Origin: Sipunculus nudus
Lineage: Eukaryota > Annelida > Sipuncula > Golfingiida > Sipunculidae
DNA: 64,000 nucleotides
Direction of reading: 5' to 3'
Assembly (NCBI GenBank): GCA_026874595.1
Contig: CM049318.1
Span: forward strand, 15,796,241-15,860,240
Part shown: positions 23,801 through 35,998 of the stretch, one piece after another
How the letters are laid out: each line of letters opens with the position of its first letter
How positions within the stretch are numbered: position 1 is the first letter of the stretch
Position numbers and translations under genes: made by a program
Notes under the pieces: model-generated
The model's input: only the letters and a program-made list of their open reading frames with translations
What the model was told of the DNA's origin: nothing
Database searches by the model: none

Positions 23801-26800
23801 TACATGTGTACTGGATCATCATATTAAGATTTCAGACCCAATGTCCTTTACCTTTTTCTTTAGCCACAATTTTCTTGCAACAAAAAACGTACCAGATCTC
23901 TTTAATTTGGCCCTGACATACTATCCATCCATCAAAGTAACGCGAACATCTCACAAAGAATAAATTAAGGAAATGCCGACTATAGAGACATCTGGTGAAG
24001 AATGGACGGATCAATTTATCACTCGTTGTACACTGTGCATTGGATATTGGAACTATCATAATGATCTTTAAGTAACGGTATTTGCATAACAAATAGCAGA
24101 AGATGGTTTGTTACTCCTCATCAGCGCCCCTAGGTCCCCGAAAAAATGATCGCTATGTGACACGGCTTGTTGGTTCCTCCGTAAAAAGTTCCAGATACGG
24201 TTTCCCGATTTGTTGAGAGTTAGTATATTTAAAGCAAGTGTTTTAAACGAAACAAAACATCTAAATAGACATTGCTTCATAGCAGAGGATTACATTTCGG
24301 ATGTATAACTACAATAAATGAAATACACCCTAATATCTTCCATGGTTGCTGTCAATATATGCTACTGTCTGGCCATTTAAACGCAAACAATGTCAAAGTT
24401 TTTAAAAATATATGTTTGTAAAGTATACATATTTGCTGATTCCGTAAAAGTTACGCCTAGTGCCGAATGCTGTGTTTGCCGAGAAAGATCACACGGGATT
24501 ATAAACAAAAGGTTTACAAACAATTAAACAACAATAGGAGAAAGAGAGAAGCATGATCCTTTGCGCTGTTCCTTTGTAAAAGTTCACTCTGGTCTTTTTT
24601 GGTAGACATCCTGTCACAATCTGGGTGATTTGCTCCTTTTCCTCATAATTCGGCGATCTCTTTTGCTAATGTATCCATAAATAAAATGTTGTTGGAGACA
24701 TCAAACCTCCTCCAGGATGATCCTCATGAAACTATGCTGGGTGATTCTATACACCTGTCATGGTTGTACAACCCTATCTCATGTCTCCACTATTACAAAG
24801 AAATCACCTTATACCGTTGGAAAACTATAAAAATAATTTAAAAAAATCCGTAAAAATTGGAAATAAACCTTTGACTTTATGGGGTCTATAATGAAATTAA
24901 AAAAAACTTTTGCACCGATTTAGATATAAGGGTTTTGTTACCCTGCTACCTTTATCCTGAGAAAACACAGATCGCTCGTTTTCATTCAAATATAGGTTCT
25001 AAACTAACGCCAAACTGTCTATATGCGGATGGCTTTGGGTCACAGGTCTTCGTCACGGAGTGGGCGTGATTGCTTGGTCTCTGCTGGCTCGTCCGACTTT
25101 CCGTCTTGACCTCAGTGCTGGGCGTTCTGCAGTTAACCTGGGAAGACTTCTCTCACACCCCCGAAGGAATGGACACTCCGGGTTTTTTTTAAAAATGGTG
25201 GTCTAAACCGGCTGAAACTCACTCATACACTGAAAAAGGATGAAAAAAAGATATGAATAAACAAAACAATAACATATATTTAAAGTTCGCCTACAGTTCT
25301 CCGGAGAGGCGTTCCACTCAAATGGATATGTGATCACTAGAGTCAATATAATCACACTAATCACACATATAGTTACCACTGGATGAACGCTGGGCACAAG
25401 AGATTTACTTGTTTACACGGCTACTGATCACGTGACTGACACGCTCGTGACATTGGAATGCAAGCTATTAGTCCATACCGCTTACACTGTGTATACACAG
25501 TCATTAACTGCATGAATACGAAAAGGAACACGCCTCCAGAGAGCAAAACATGGCGGAAAAATCAGTATTGCCTTTGAAGTCTATGGTAAACAATGTTATT
25601 ACAGGAATCGTCAACGCATGGACCGATTCCCACGTAATTATAACTGTACTGAAACTAGCATCAAACAAGACATCTGGGTACCCTAAACAAGGTTCCAATG
25701 CTGACATCGATATATGATACTCCATATTAATGTACAAAAAAATTATAGAAACATTTATCCGATTGTACTCCTTACAGGAAATATGCAATAAATCAACTAA
25801 GTCACAGTTCTATAGTGACAACCCCTCTTTTTTATTTAAACGGTATCATTACATCTTGTTAACAGTTACAAACATGAGACATATACAGTTACATACACAA
25901 GTGCTTATAACACATACATGTTTACATAAGCATAAAATACTGGAACACAACAGCTGCCTGGTAGACATAAACGTGCTTAAATTACATATCTACTCACATT
26001 GGAAAAATTTTTTTGAAGGAAATAGACAAGGTACATATATATGCCCATGCACATATATACTTATATAAAATTATATACACATATACCTGAGCACATCTGT
26101 ACACCTGCACGCATATATGCGCATATTTGAGCCGGAGGTTTTTTAAGCCTATGGATTGTAAGATTCAAATCCAATCCGCCAATATAAAAAAATTATGTAG
26201 TGTGCCCCACTTTTTCCTATGAGGCACAGTTTTACTATTTTTGGCAGCGATTTTCTTCTCAATGTTATAGATTTTTTTATATTGTTTATTAACCACTGAA
26301 AACCGGTTATCCATTATTAAATTTACATGTATATATGCATCTCTTTGGTAGAAGGAACAACATATCAATCATACAGCTATTGGTCTCGTTAAGAATTACA
26401 GTTATCTTTTTAATGTTTTCTTCAATCTTTAAAGCCGTCCCCCCTTTTTCTACTGGCGAAATTAAGGTTCTTATTATTTTTCCCATATAAACGTAACATA
26501 CACCTTACCATGAAATCCCTATATATATGTAATCTGCCTTACAACAGTCCTTTTTCACCATATCTGAACGGACAAAACTACGCTGTTCATTACATTTATA
26601 CCTACGCCTCTTGTGTATGAGAAGCCCCAGTGTATTGTGGGTGGGAGAATTTGACGCCCACAAACCCAAAACAGTACTCTTGTGATCCCGATTCTGCCCA
26701 GTATGGAAAATTTTATTAAAACAGTGACCCCACTTGCAAAGAAAAGATAAATAAAATGATCACGAATATGAATGGCCGGGCATCTCCAAACAATTGTTTA

Positions 26801-27040
26801 ACCACGAACTAGACAACTTATGTGAGCTAGCTACGCAAGTAGATAAGGCTTTTTGAGACTGTCAAATCTTTATAGAGTTTGGTCAATGACAACATGGGCA
26901 CTGTTTTGTTGGTAATTTCAAGTTGACTGGTCATACTTGAAACAGGATTGCTAAAGTGTGACGATCGGCCTTTCGAGTCGCGAAATGGAAAATTTTTTTC
27001 CTGAGACCTGTCGAAAGCATCAAATTCAAGTACTGGTTAT
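20818..27040. other. 6.2 kb without a supported gene
   Basis: Mostly AT-rich unique sequence. A possible interspersed repeat with 'cgtgtgtgtttgtgtgtgtgtttgttcac' lies at about 21930-22080, resembling a widely scattered invertebrate repeat. A tRNA B-box-like GGGTTCGATCCCG is at 23523-23535 without a matching A-box. A GC-richer patch lies at 25020-25180 and an ACATAT-rich patch at about 26030-26120. The longest frames (25504-25788 minus, 25730-26068 plus) oppose each other and show no domain. An open frame at 25203-25397 minus contains a hydrophobic segment but begins at GTG, so I do not call it. Confidence 0.45.
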
Positions 27041-27049
27041 ATTCAGTGA

Positions 27050-27480
27050 AATTTTATACATCACGTAATGATTGACTTACGACAAGTAAAACTGTACATG
27101 ATGCATAAACTTTCACAGGGCCAGAACTTATATGTCCCGCGTGCCCCTCCTCTAGGTCGAAGATTATTTCTATCAACTGTTTTTTTATTACAGTACTCCC
27201 GCTCACAACCTATTCCCAACTTTTTCTAGCTTTCGTGCAACTACCTTTAGGCAGCGTAAGATTCTTGATACCGCCGAATAATAAGGTTTGCAAAAACTCA
27301 ACAACTTGCCTCGCCTGCGTGAACAAAATCGTATAAAATAAAATATTTGTGTATTACAGAATTCGCTTAAAACTATGTATAATGGGTCGCAAATAGGAAT
27401 ATATATAGAAGAATAAAGAATTTAGCTGAAGATTGTGTTAATAAACGGGAACTTTGCAAACGTGGTGGTTGAAATCCTAA
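27050..27480 (+). repeat. Leader segment of the composite repeat module, copy 1
   Basis: About 420 bp ('tcacgtaatgattgacttac' at 27061 onward, through 'gcctcgcctgcgtgaac' near 27310 and 'gaagattgtgttaataaacg') recur at 30804-31200 with few changes, an offset of 3743 bp. It precedes the ~80-bp array in both modules, so it belongs to the repeated unit. No open frame of note. Confidence 0.88.
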
Positions 27481-29030
27481 TCAGATAAAATAACCCGTAT
27501 TTCGGATATACGAATATTAAATGCGACAAACACTTTTTGGAGTATTTCATGCTCGAAGGGTTCGGGTAACCCGTATCCAGGATATAGCATATATTTAATG
27601 TGACAAAAACTTATTGGAGTATTTCATGCCCGAAGGGTTAGGTTAACCCGTATCCCGGATATAGGATACATTAATAGTGACAAACACTTACTGGAGTATT
27701 TCATGCCCGTATGGTTAGGGTAACACGTATCCTGGATTAGCAAATATTAAATGTGACAAATAACTACTGGAGTATTTCATGCAGAAAGGGTCAGGGTTAC
27801 CCGTATCCCGGATATGCCATATATTCATAGTGACAAACACTGGAGTAGACACTTACTGGTGTATTTGCTCGAAGGGTAAAGGTAACCCGAATCCCGATAT
27901 ACCATATATTCATTGTGACAAACACTAGAGTAAACACTTACTGGTGTATTTCATGCCCGAAGGGTAAGGGTAACCCAAATCCCGATATACCATATATTCA
28001 TAGTGACAAACATTTACTGGGGTTTTTCATGCACAAAGGGTTAGGGTAACCCGTATCCCGGATATAGCATATATTAATAGTTACAAACACCTACTGGAGT
28101 ATTTCATGCAGAAAGGGTTAGGGTAACCCTATCCCGGATAATCCTTCTATTCATAGCGACAAACACTGGAGTAGACACTTACTGGTGTATTTAATGCTCC
28201 AAGTGGTAGGGTCACTCGATCCCGGATATTCCATATATTTATAGTGACAAACACTTATTGGAGTAATTCATGCCCGAAGGGTTAGGGTGACCCGTGTCCC
28301 GGATATAGTATACATTAATAGTGACAAACACTTATTGGAGTATTTCATGTCCGAAGGGCTTAGTGTCATCCGTTTCCGGGATATACCATATATTAATAGT
28401 AACAAACACTTACTGGAGTATTTCATGCCCGAATGGTAAGGGTAACACGTATCCCGGATATACATATATTTTCAGTGACACACACCTACTAGAGTATTTC
28501 ATGTCCGAAGGGTAATGATAACCTGCATCCCGGATACTCCATATATTAATAGGGATAAACACATGAGTAAACACTTACTGGTGTATATCATGCTCGAAGG
28601 GTTAGGATAACCCGGTTCCAGGATATAGCATAGATGAGTACTGAAAACACATACTGCAGTAAACACTTACTGGTGTATTTCATGCTCGAAGGGTTAGGGT
28701 AACCCGTATCCGTATATACCATATATTAATAGTGAGAAACGATGGACTATTTCATTCCAGAAGGGTTGGGGTAACCCGTATCCAGGAAATAGCATATATT
28801 AATAGTGACTAACACATACCTGATTATTTCAAGCCCGAAGGGTAGGGGTAACCAGTATCCCGGATATAGGATATATTAATAGTGACAAACACTTACTGGA
28901 GTATTTCATGCCAAAGGGTTAGGTATATATATAGATATTAATCCTACGGATATAGGATATATTAATAGTGACAAACACTTACTGGAGTATTTCATACCCA
29001 TAGGGTTAGGGTAACCCGTATCCTGTATTC
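27480..29030 (+). repeat. ~80-bp minisatellite with GGGTTAGGGTAACCC hairpin, module 1
   Basis: About 19 units of 'gacaaacacttactggagtatttcatg' + 'cccgaagggttagggtaaccc' + 'gtatcccggatatagcatatattaatagt', usually 75-82 bp, some lengthened by an internal partial copy ('cactggagtagacacttactgg'). Each good unit contains GGGTTA-GGG-TAACCC (for example 28691-28705), which can fold into a 6-bp stem with a 3-base loop and contains the telomeric hexamer TTAGGG. The frames at 28268-28465 minus and 28321-28515 plus are repeat read-through. Confidence 0.93.
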
Positions 29031-30450
29031 ATCACTGGTAATAAATGTCGCTGAGATATCCACTTTCCCTGGCGGCAGTCTTGGTACTTTTAATGGTAGC
29101 AAATAGCTGATATTTGCGCTTGATACTAATGGGGACCCATCTGCCAAGACGCTGAGATCTCCACTCCCCCATGCGGCAGTCTTGACACCTTTTATGGTAG
29201 CAAATAGCTGCTATTTGCGCTTGCGATTCATGGAGTCCCCTCTGCCAGGCCTCTGAGATATCCACTCCCCCTGGCGGCAGTCTTGACACCTTTTATGGTA
29301 GCAAATAGCTGCTGCTTGCGCGTGCGATTGATAGGGCCTCTGTGGCAGTCCTGTCTCATGTCCACTCTCCCTGGCGGCAATCTTAACACTCAATGCGATG
29401 CTACCAGAAATGTTACCCTTTCTTAATTTTTTTAGGGTAGCAAATAGCTGCTATTTGCGCCTGTGATTCATTGGTATCTCTCTGTCTGCCCGCTCTCATG
29501 TCCACTCCCCCTGGCGGCAGTCTTAACACTCAATGCGATGCTACCAGAATTTTTACTCTCTCCAAATTTTTTTAGGGTAGCAAATAGCTGCTATTTGCGC
29601 GTGCAATCCATTGGGCCCCTGTGGCTGGCCGCTCACATGACACTCCCCCTGCCGGCAGGCTTAACAATATTGCGACGCTGCTATAAATTTTACCCCTCCC
29701 AATTTTTTAAGGTAGCAAATAGCTGCTATTTGCGCTTGCGACTCATGGGGACCCCTGTGCAAGGCCCCTGAGGTCTGAACTCCCCTTGGTGGCAGTCTTA
29801 ACACCTTTTCGGTAGCAAATAGCTGCTATTTGCGCTTGCGACTCATGGGGACCCCTCAGCCAGGTAACTGAGATATCCACTCTCTCTGGCGGCAGTCTTG
29901 ACACCTTTTTTGGTAGTAAATAGCTGCTATTTGCGCGTGCGATTCATAGGGCCCACGTGGCAGTCATGTCTCACGTCCACTCCCCCTGGTGGCAGTGTTA
30001 ACACTCAATGCGATGCTACAAGATTTTATACCCCCTCCTAATTTTTTTAGGGTAGCAAATTGCTGCTATTTGCGCGTGCCATTCATGGGGGCCCTTCTGT
30101 CTGCCCGCTCTCATGTCCACTTCCCCTTGCGGGAAACTTAACACTCATTTCGATGCTGCTATAAATTTACTACTCCCAAATATTTAGGGTAGAAAATAGC
30201 TGCTATTTGCGCGTGCGATTCATGTTGACCCCTCTGCCAGGCCTCTGAGATCTCCACTCCCCCTGGTGGTAGTTTTAACACCTTTTATGGTAGCAAATAA
30301 CTGCTATTTGCGCTTGCAACTCATTGGGACCCCTTTGCCAGGTTACTGAGATATCCACTCACTCCGGCGGCAGTCTCTACACCTTTTATGGTAGCAAATA
30401 GCTGCTATTTGTGCGTGCGATTCATAGGGCCTCTTGTTACCTCGATCAGT
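29031..30450 (+). repeat. ~100-130-bp minisatellite with a 19-bp palindrome, module 1
   Basis: About 12 units of two lengths: short ones (~100 bp) with 'ctgagatctccactccccctggcggcagtc' and long ones (~125 bp) that add 'aacactcaatgcgatgctaccag..ccaatttttttaggg'. Every unit has GCAAATAGCTGCTATTTGC, a perfect inverted repeat of 9-bp arms around one T. The repeat changes type abruptly from the ~80-bp array at about 29030. Confidence 0.92.
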
Positions 30451-30794
30451 CCCGTATTTTTTATTTAAAAAATAACAGTTCCCGTTTTATATTTAACCAT
30501 GAGCATCCATCTTGTTATGAACTGGGATGCACACGGACTAAACTCTTCAATTTAAAGCCTTCAGTTTATTTTCATTATTCTGATAACGAATAGGGCAAAA
30601 ATCAGCAAAATTAATAGGGACTCTGTACATTTGGACCATTAATAATGCGTTTTCCGTTCAACATGAGCCTATTATTTCTGTCGGTGCCCGTTGTCCTGTT
30701 TTCCTACATCATCTTCAGTAAACCATAGGCTTATCCATTTAGAGGTCCTCGGCCTTACATGGCTTATCCATTAACAATATCATCAGTGAAACTA
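30451..30794. other. Linker between the two composite modules
   Basis: About 340 bp seen only once. It holds no recognisable gene; the 60-codon frame at 30411-30593 begins inside the repeat. Confidence 0.5.
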
Positions 30795-31200
30795 CTTTAT
30801 GCATCACGTAATGATTCACATACGACAAGTAAAACTGTACATGATGCATAAGCTTTCACAGGGCTAGAACTTATATGTCCCGCGTGCCCCTCCTCTAGGT
30901 CGAAGATTATTTCTATCAACTGTTTTTTCATTACAATACTCCCGCTCACAACCTATTCCCAACTTGATCTAGCTTTCGTGCAACTACCTTTAGGCGGCGT
31001 AAGATTCTTGATACCGCCGAATAATAAGGTTTGCAAAAACTCAACAACTTGCCTCGCCTGCGTGAACTAAATCGTATAAAATAAATTATTTTGTGTATGA
31101 CAGAAATCGCTTAAAACTATGTAAATTAGGTCGCAAATAGGAATATATATAAAAGAATTAAGAATATAGCTGAAGATTGTGTTTATAAACGGGAACTTTG
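30795..31200 (+). repeat. Leader segment of the composite repeat module, copy 2
   Basis: Matches 27050-27480 almost base for base, including the run from 'ctagaacttatatgtcccgc' to 'gcctcgcctgcgtgaac'. It confirms that leader and arrays were duplicated together. Confidence 0.88.
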
Positions 31201-32640
31201 CGAACGGGTAGGTTGAAATCCTAATCAGATAAAATAACCCGTATTTCGGATATACGTATATTAAATGTGACAGACACTTATTGGAGTATTCCATGCCCGA
31301 AAAGTAAGGGTAACCCGTATCCCGGATATAGCATATATTTAATGTGAAAAACACTTATTGGAGTATTTCGTGCCCGAAGGGTTAGGGTAACCCGTATCCC
31401 GGATATAGGATGCATTAATAGTGACAAACACTTGAAAAAACGTGGACTATTTCATTCCCGAAGGGTTTGGGGTAACCCGTATCCAGGAAATAGCATATAT
31501 TAATAGTGACTAACACATACCTGATTATTTCATGCCCGAAGGGATCGGGTAATCCGTATCCCGGATATAGCATATATTTTATGTGACAAACACTTATTGG
31601 AGTATTTCATGCCCCAAGTCTTAGTATCACCCGTATCTGGGATATACCGTATATTAATAGTGACAAACACTTACTGGAGTATTTCATGCCCGTATGGTAT
31701 CATCTGTTCATAGCAACAAACACTGGAGTAGACACTTACTGATGTATTTAATGCTCGAAGGGGTAGGGTCACCCTATCCCGGATATTCCATATCTTAAAA
31801 GTGACAAACACTTATTGGAGTATTTCATGCCCGAAGGGATCGGGTAATCCGTATCCCGGATATAGCATATATTTAATGTGACAAACACTTATTGGAGTAT
31901 TTCATGCCCGAAGGCTTAGTGTCATCCGTATCCGGGATATACCATATATTAATAGTGACAAACACTTACTGGAGTATTTCATGCCCGTATGGTTCGGGTA
32001 ACACGTATACTGGATTAGCAAATATTAATTGTGACAAACACTTATTGGGGTATTCCATGCGGGATGGGTTTAGGTTACCCGTATCCCGGATATAGCATAT
32101 ATTAATAGTGACAAACTCTCGTGTATTCATGTTTGAAGGGTTAGGGTAACCGTGTTCCGGAAATAGCAAATCTTTATAGTGACAAATACCTACTGGAGAA
32201 TTTTATGCTGAAGGGGTTAGGGTAACATGTATCTCGGATATACACATAATAACAGTGACAAACACTTACTGGAGTATTTCATGTTCGAAGGGTAAGGGTA
32301 ACCTGCATGCCGGATACTCCATATATTAATAGGGATAAACTCATGAGTAAACACTCACTGGTGTATATCATGGTCGAAGGGTTAGGATAACCCGGTTCCA
32401 GGATATAGCATATAATAATAGTTTCAAAATGTGGACTATTTCATTCCCGAAGGGTTGGGGTAACCCGTATCCAGGAAATAGCATATATTAATAGTGACTA
32501 ACACATACCTGATTATTTCATGCCCGAAGTTTAAGGGCAACCCGTATCCCGATATAGGATATATTAATAGTGACAAACACATACTGGAGTTATTCATGCC
32601 CAAGGGGTTAGGCTAACCCGTATCCTGTATTGACCACTGG
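31200..32640 (+). repeat. ~80-bp minisatellite with GGGTTAGGGTAACCC hairpin, module 2
   Basis: About 18 units of the family at 27480-29030, with intact hairpins at for example 31379-31393. It ends in the same phrase ('ggctaacccgtatcctgtatt..cactggtaata') as module 1 and passes straight into the second array. Frames at 31067-31354 minus, 31892-32095 plus and 31966-32169 minus are repeat shadows. Confidence 0.92.
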
Positions 32641-35290
32641 TAATAATTGTCGCTGAGATATCCACTTTCCATTGCGGCAGTCTTGATACTTTTAATGGTA
32701 GCAACTGGCTGATATTTGCGCTTGCGATCATGGAGACCCCACTGCCAGGACGCTGAGATCTCCATACCCCCATGCGGCAATCTTGACACCTTTTATGTTA
32801 GCAAATAGCTGCTATTTGCGCTTGCGATTCATGGAGACCCCTCTGCCAGGCCTCTGAGATCTCCACTCCCCCGTGTGGCGGTCTTTACACCTTTTATGGT
32901 AGCAAATAGTTGCTATTTGCGCTTGCCACTCATGGGGACACTCTGCCAGGCCTCTGAGATCTCCACTCCCCCTGGTGGCGGTCTTTACACCTTTTATGGT
33001 AGCAAATAGCTGCTATTTGCGCTTGCGATTCATGGGGACCCCTCTGCCAGGCCTCTGAGATCTCCAACCCCTGGCGGCAGTCTTACCACCTTTTATGGTA
33101 GCAAATAGTTGCTATTTGCGCTTGCGATTCATGGGGACCCCTCTGCCAGGCTTCTGAGATCTCCACTACCCCTGGTGGTAGTTTTAACACCTTTTATGGT
33201 AGCAAATAGCTGCTATTTGCGCTTGCGACTCATGGGGACCCTCTGCCAGGTTGCTGAGATATCCATTCCCCCCTGGCGGCAGTCTTGACACCTTTTATGG
33301 TAGCAAATGCCTGCTACTAGCGCGTGCCATTCATGGGGTCTTCTTAACGACCGCTGAGATCTCCACTCTCCCTGGCGACAGTCATGACACATATTATGGT
33401 AGCAAATAGCTGCTACTTGCGCTTGCGACTCGTATGGGACCCCTCTGCCAGGCCGCTGACATCTCCTTTCCCCCCGGCGGCAGTCTTGACAACCTTTATG
33501 GTAGCAAATAGTTGCTATTTGCGCTTGCGATTTATGGGGTCCCTGTGGCAGGCCTCTGAGATTTCCACTTCCCCTGGTGGCAATCTTAACACCTTTTCTA
33601 GTAGCAAATAGCTGCAATTTGCGCTTGCGACTCATGGGGAGCCCTCTGCCAGGCCTCTGAGGTCTCCACTCCCCCTGGTGGCAGTCTTAACACCTTTTCT
33701 GGTAGCAAATATCTGCTATTTGTGCTTGCAACTCATGGGGACCCTTCTGCCAGGTTGCTAAGATATCCATTCCCCCTGGCGGCAGTCTTGACACCTATTA
33801 TGGTAGCAAATAGCTGCTATTTGCGCGTGCGATTCATAGGGCCCACGTGGCAGTCATGTCTCATGTCCACTCCCCCTGGCGGCAGTGTTAACAGTCAATG
33901 CGATGCTACCAGATATTATACCCCCTCCTAATTTTTTTAAAGAAGCAGATAGCTGCTATTTGCGCGTACGATTCATGGGGGCCCCCCTGTCTGCCCGCTT
34001 TCATGTCCACTCCCCCTGGCGGGAATCTTAACACTCATTGCGATGCTGCTATAAATTTACCACTCCCAAATATTTAGGGTAGCAAATAGCTGCTATTTGC
34101 ACGTGCGATTCATAGGGCCTCTGTGGCAGTCCTGTCTCATGTCCACTTCCCCTGGCGGCAGTCTTAACACTCATTGCGATGCTACCAGAAATTTTACCCC
34201 TTCCCAATTTTTTTAGGGTAGTAAATAGCTGCTATTTCCGCGTGCGATTCATGGGGTACCTTTGGCAGGCCTCTGAGATCTCCACTTCCCCTGGTGGCAG
34301 TCTTAACACCTTTTCTAGTAGCAAATAGCTGCTATTTGCGCTTGCGACTCATGGGGACCCCTCTGCCAGGCCTCTGAGGTCTCCACTCCCCCTGGTGGCA
34401 GTCTTAACACCTTTTCTGGTAGCATATATCATTGGGACCCTTCTGCCAGGTTGCTAAGATATCCACTACCCCTGGCGGCATTCTTGACACCTTTTATGGT
34501 GGCGAATAGCTGCTATTTGCGCGTGCGATTTATAGGGCCTCTGTGGCAGTCCTGTCTCATGTCCACTCTCCCTGGCGGCAATCTTAACACTCAATGCAAT
34601 GCTACCAGAAATTTTACCCTTTCCTAAATTTTTTAAGGTAACAAATAGCTGCTATTTGCGCCTGCGATTCATGGATATCTCTCTGTCTGCCCGCTCTCAT
34701 GTCCACTCCCCCTGGCGGCAGTCTTAACACTCAATGCGATGCTACCAGAAATGTTGCCCCCTCCCAATTTTTTTAGGTCAGCAAATAGCTGCTATTTTTG
34801 CGTGGAAATCATGGGGCTCCTGTGGCTGGCCGCTCACATGACACTCCCCCTGCCGGCAGGCTTAACAATATTGCGATGCTGCTATAAATTTTACCCCCTC
34901 CCAATTTTTTTAAGGGAGCAAATAGCTGCTATTTGCGCTTGCGGCTCATGGGGGCCCCTCTGCTAGGCCTCTGAGGTCTCCACTGCCCCTGGTGGCAGTC
35001 TTAACACCTTTTCCGTAGCAAATAGCTGCTATTTGCGCTTGCGCTTTATGGGCTCCCTTCTGCCAGATTACTGAGATATCCACCCCCCTGGCGGCAGTCT
35101 TGACACCTTTTAGGGTAACAAATAGCTGCTATTTGCGCGTGCGATTCATAGGGCCAACGTGGGAGTCATGTCTCATGTCCACTACCTCTGGCGGCAGTGT
35201 TAACACTCAATGCGATGCTACCAGATATTATACCCCCTCCTAAATTTTTTAGGGTGGCAAATAGCTGTTATTTGCGCGTCTGATTCACGA
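32641..35290 (+). repeat. ~100-130-bp minisatellite with a 19-bp palindrome, module 2
   Basis: About 24 units of the family at 29031-30450, roughly twice as many as in module 1, with the perfect palindrome at for example 33002-33020. Short and long unit types are interleaved in blocks. The 140-codon frame at 33213-33635 minus reads 'ICYHKRCQDCRQGEW' again and again, which is the repeat translated and not a protein. Confidence 0.93.
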
Positions 35291-35777
35291 TATGAATACG
35301 TTCGAGGCATGCATGTTTTCCAGTATGTTCAACCGAGCTTGTTCTAATTGGACTTGAGCTGGATGTGGCCTAGATTTCGAGTCCTGATCTCATGTATCCC
35401 CGGATATTTTTATAAATATTTCAAAGTGTATACATTTGTCACCACACATCAATTTGTTCCTTTGAACCTACAATAAAGATTGAATCAGCTGATACCAAGC
35501 TTATATATCCTGGCGTTTGTGTACGGAATGCCCTACAGTTGACAATGTTGGGCTAAATATTTTCCATTTGTTTTTGTAAAATTGTTACGTGCAAATTTGA
35601 TAGATTTGAATGAAGAGCGATATGTACATATAGTATATACATATTTACATGTTTTATAAGTGATGTCTTTTTAATGTTACCCCAGCCCTTAAATTAAAAC
35701 AAAACAATAAACGTCGTGTACAGAGGAATAAACATCATGAATCCCTCAAATAAACATTGTATACTCTCTCTATATAT

Positions 35778-35811
<34 letters not shown>

Positions 35812-35924
35812 AGGGTTTCTTATCGAGAGTGGTAAGGATTGGTTTAGAAATAAATGGGTGTTTTGTATATGATGTCTCAGCGCTTTTATGGATATCCGAG
35901 ATTTGGTATTACAGAAGGAATGTT

Positions 35925-35926
<2 letters not shown>

Positions 35927-35998
<72 letters not shown>
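35927..35998. repeat. (AAT)n-(ATT)n inverted microsatellite
   Basis: About 11 AAT triplets run into about 11 ATT triplets with 'aacaa' between them. The two arms are complementary, so roughly 70 bp can fold into a near-perfect hairpin. Confidence 0.93.

Noticed and set aside
25203-25397. Small membrane-protein-like frame on the minus strand
   Set aside because: Starts at GTG, has one hydrophobic run and no conserved motif or convincing splice sites.
33213-33635. 140-codon Cys/His-rich frame resembling a zinc-finger protein
   Set aside because: The periodic 'CYHKRCQDCR' is the ~100-bp minisatellite translated; it recurs in step with the DNA repeat.
27480-35290. CRISPR-like appearance of regularly spaced palindromic repeats
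   Set aside because: The intervening sequences are themselves repeated and not unique spacers, unit length varies, there are no cas genes and the context is eukaryotic.
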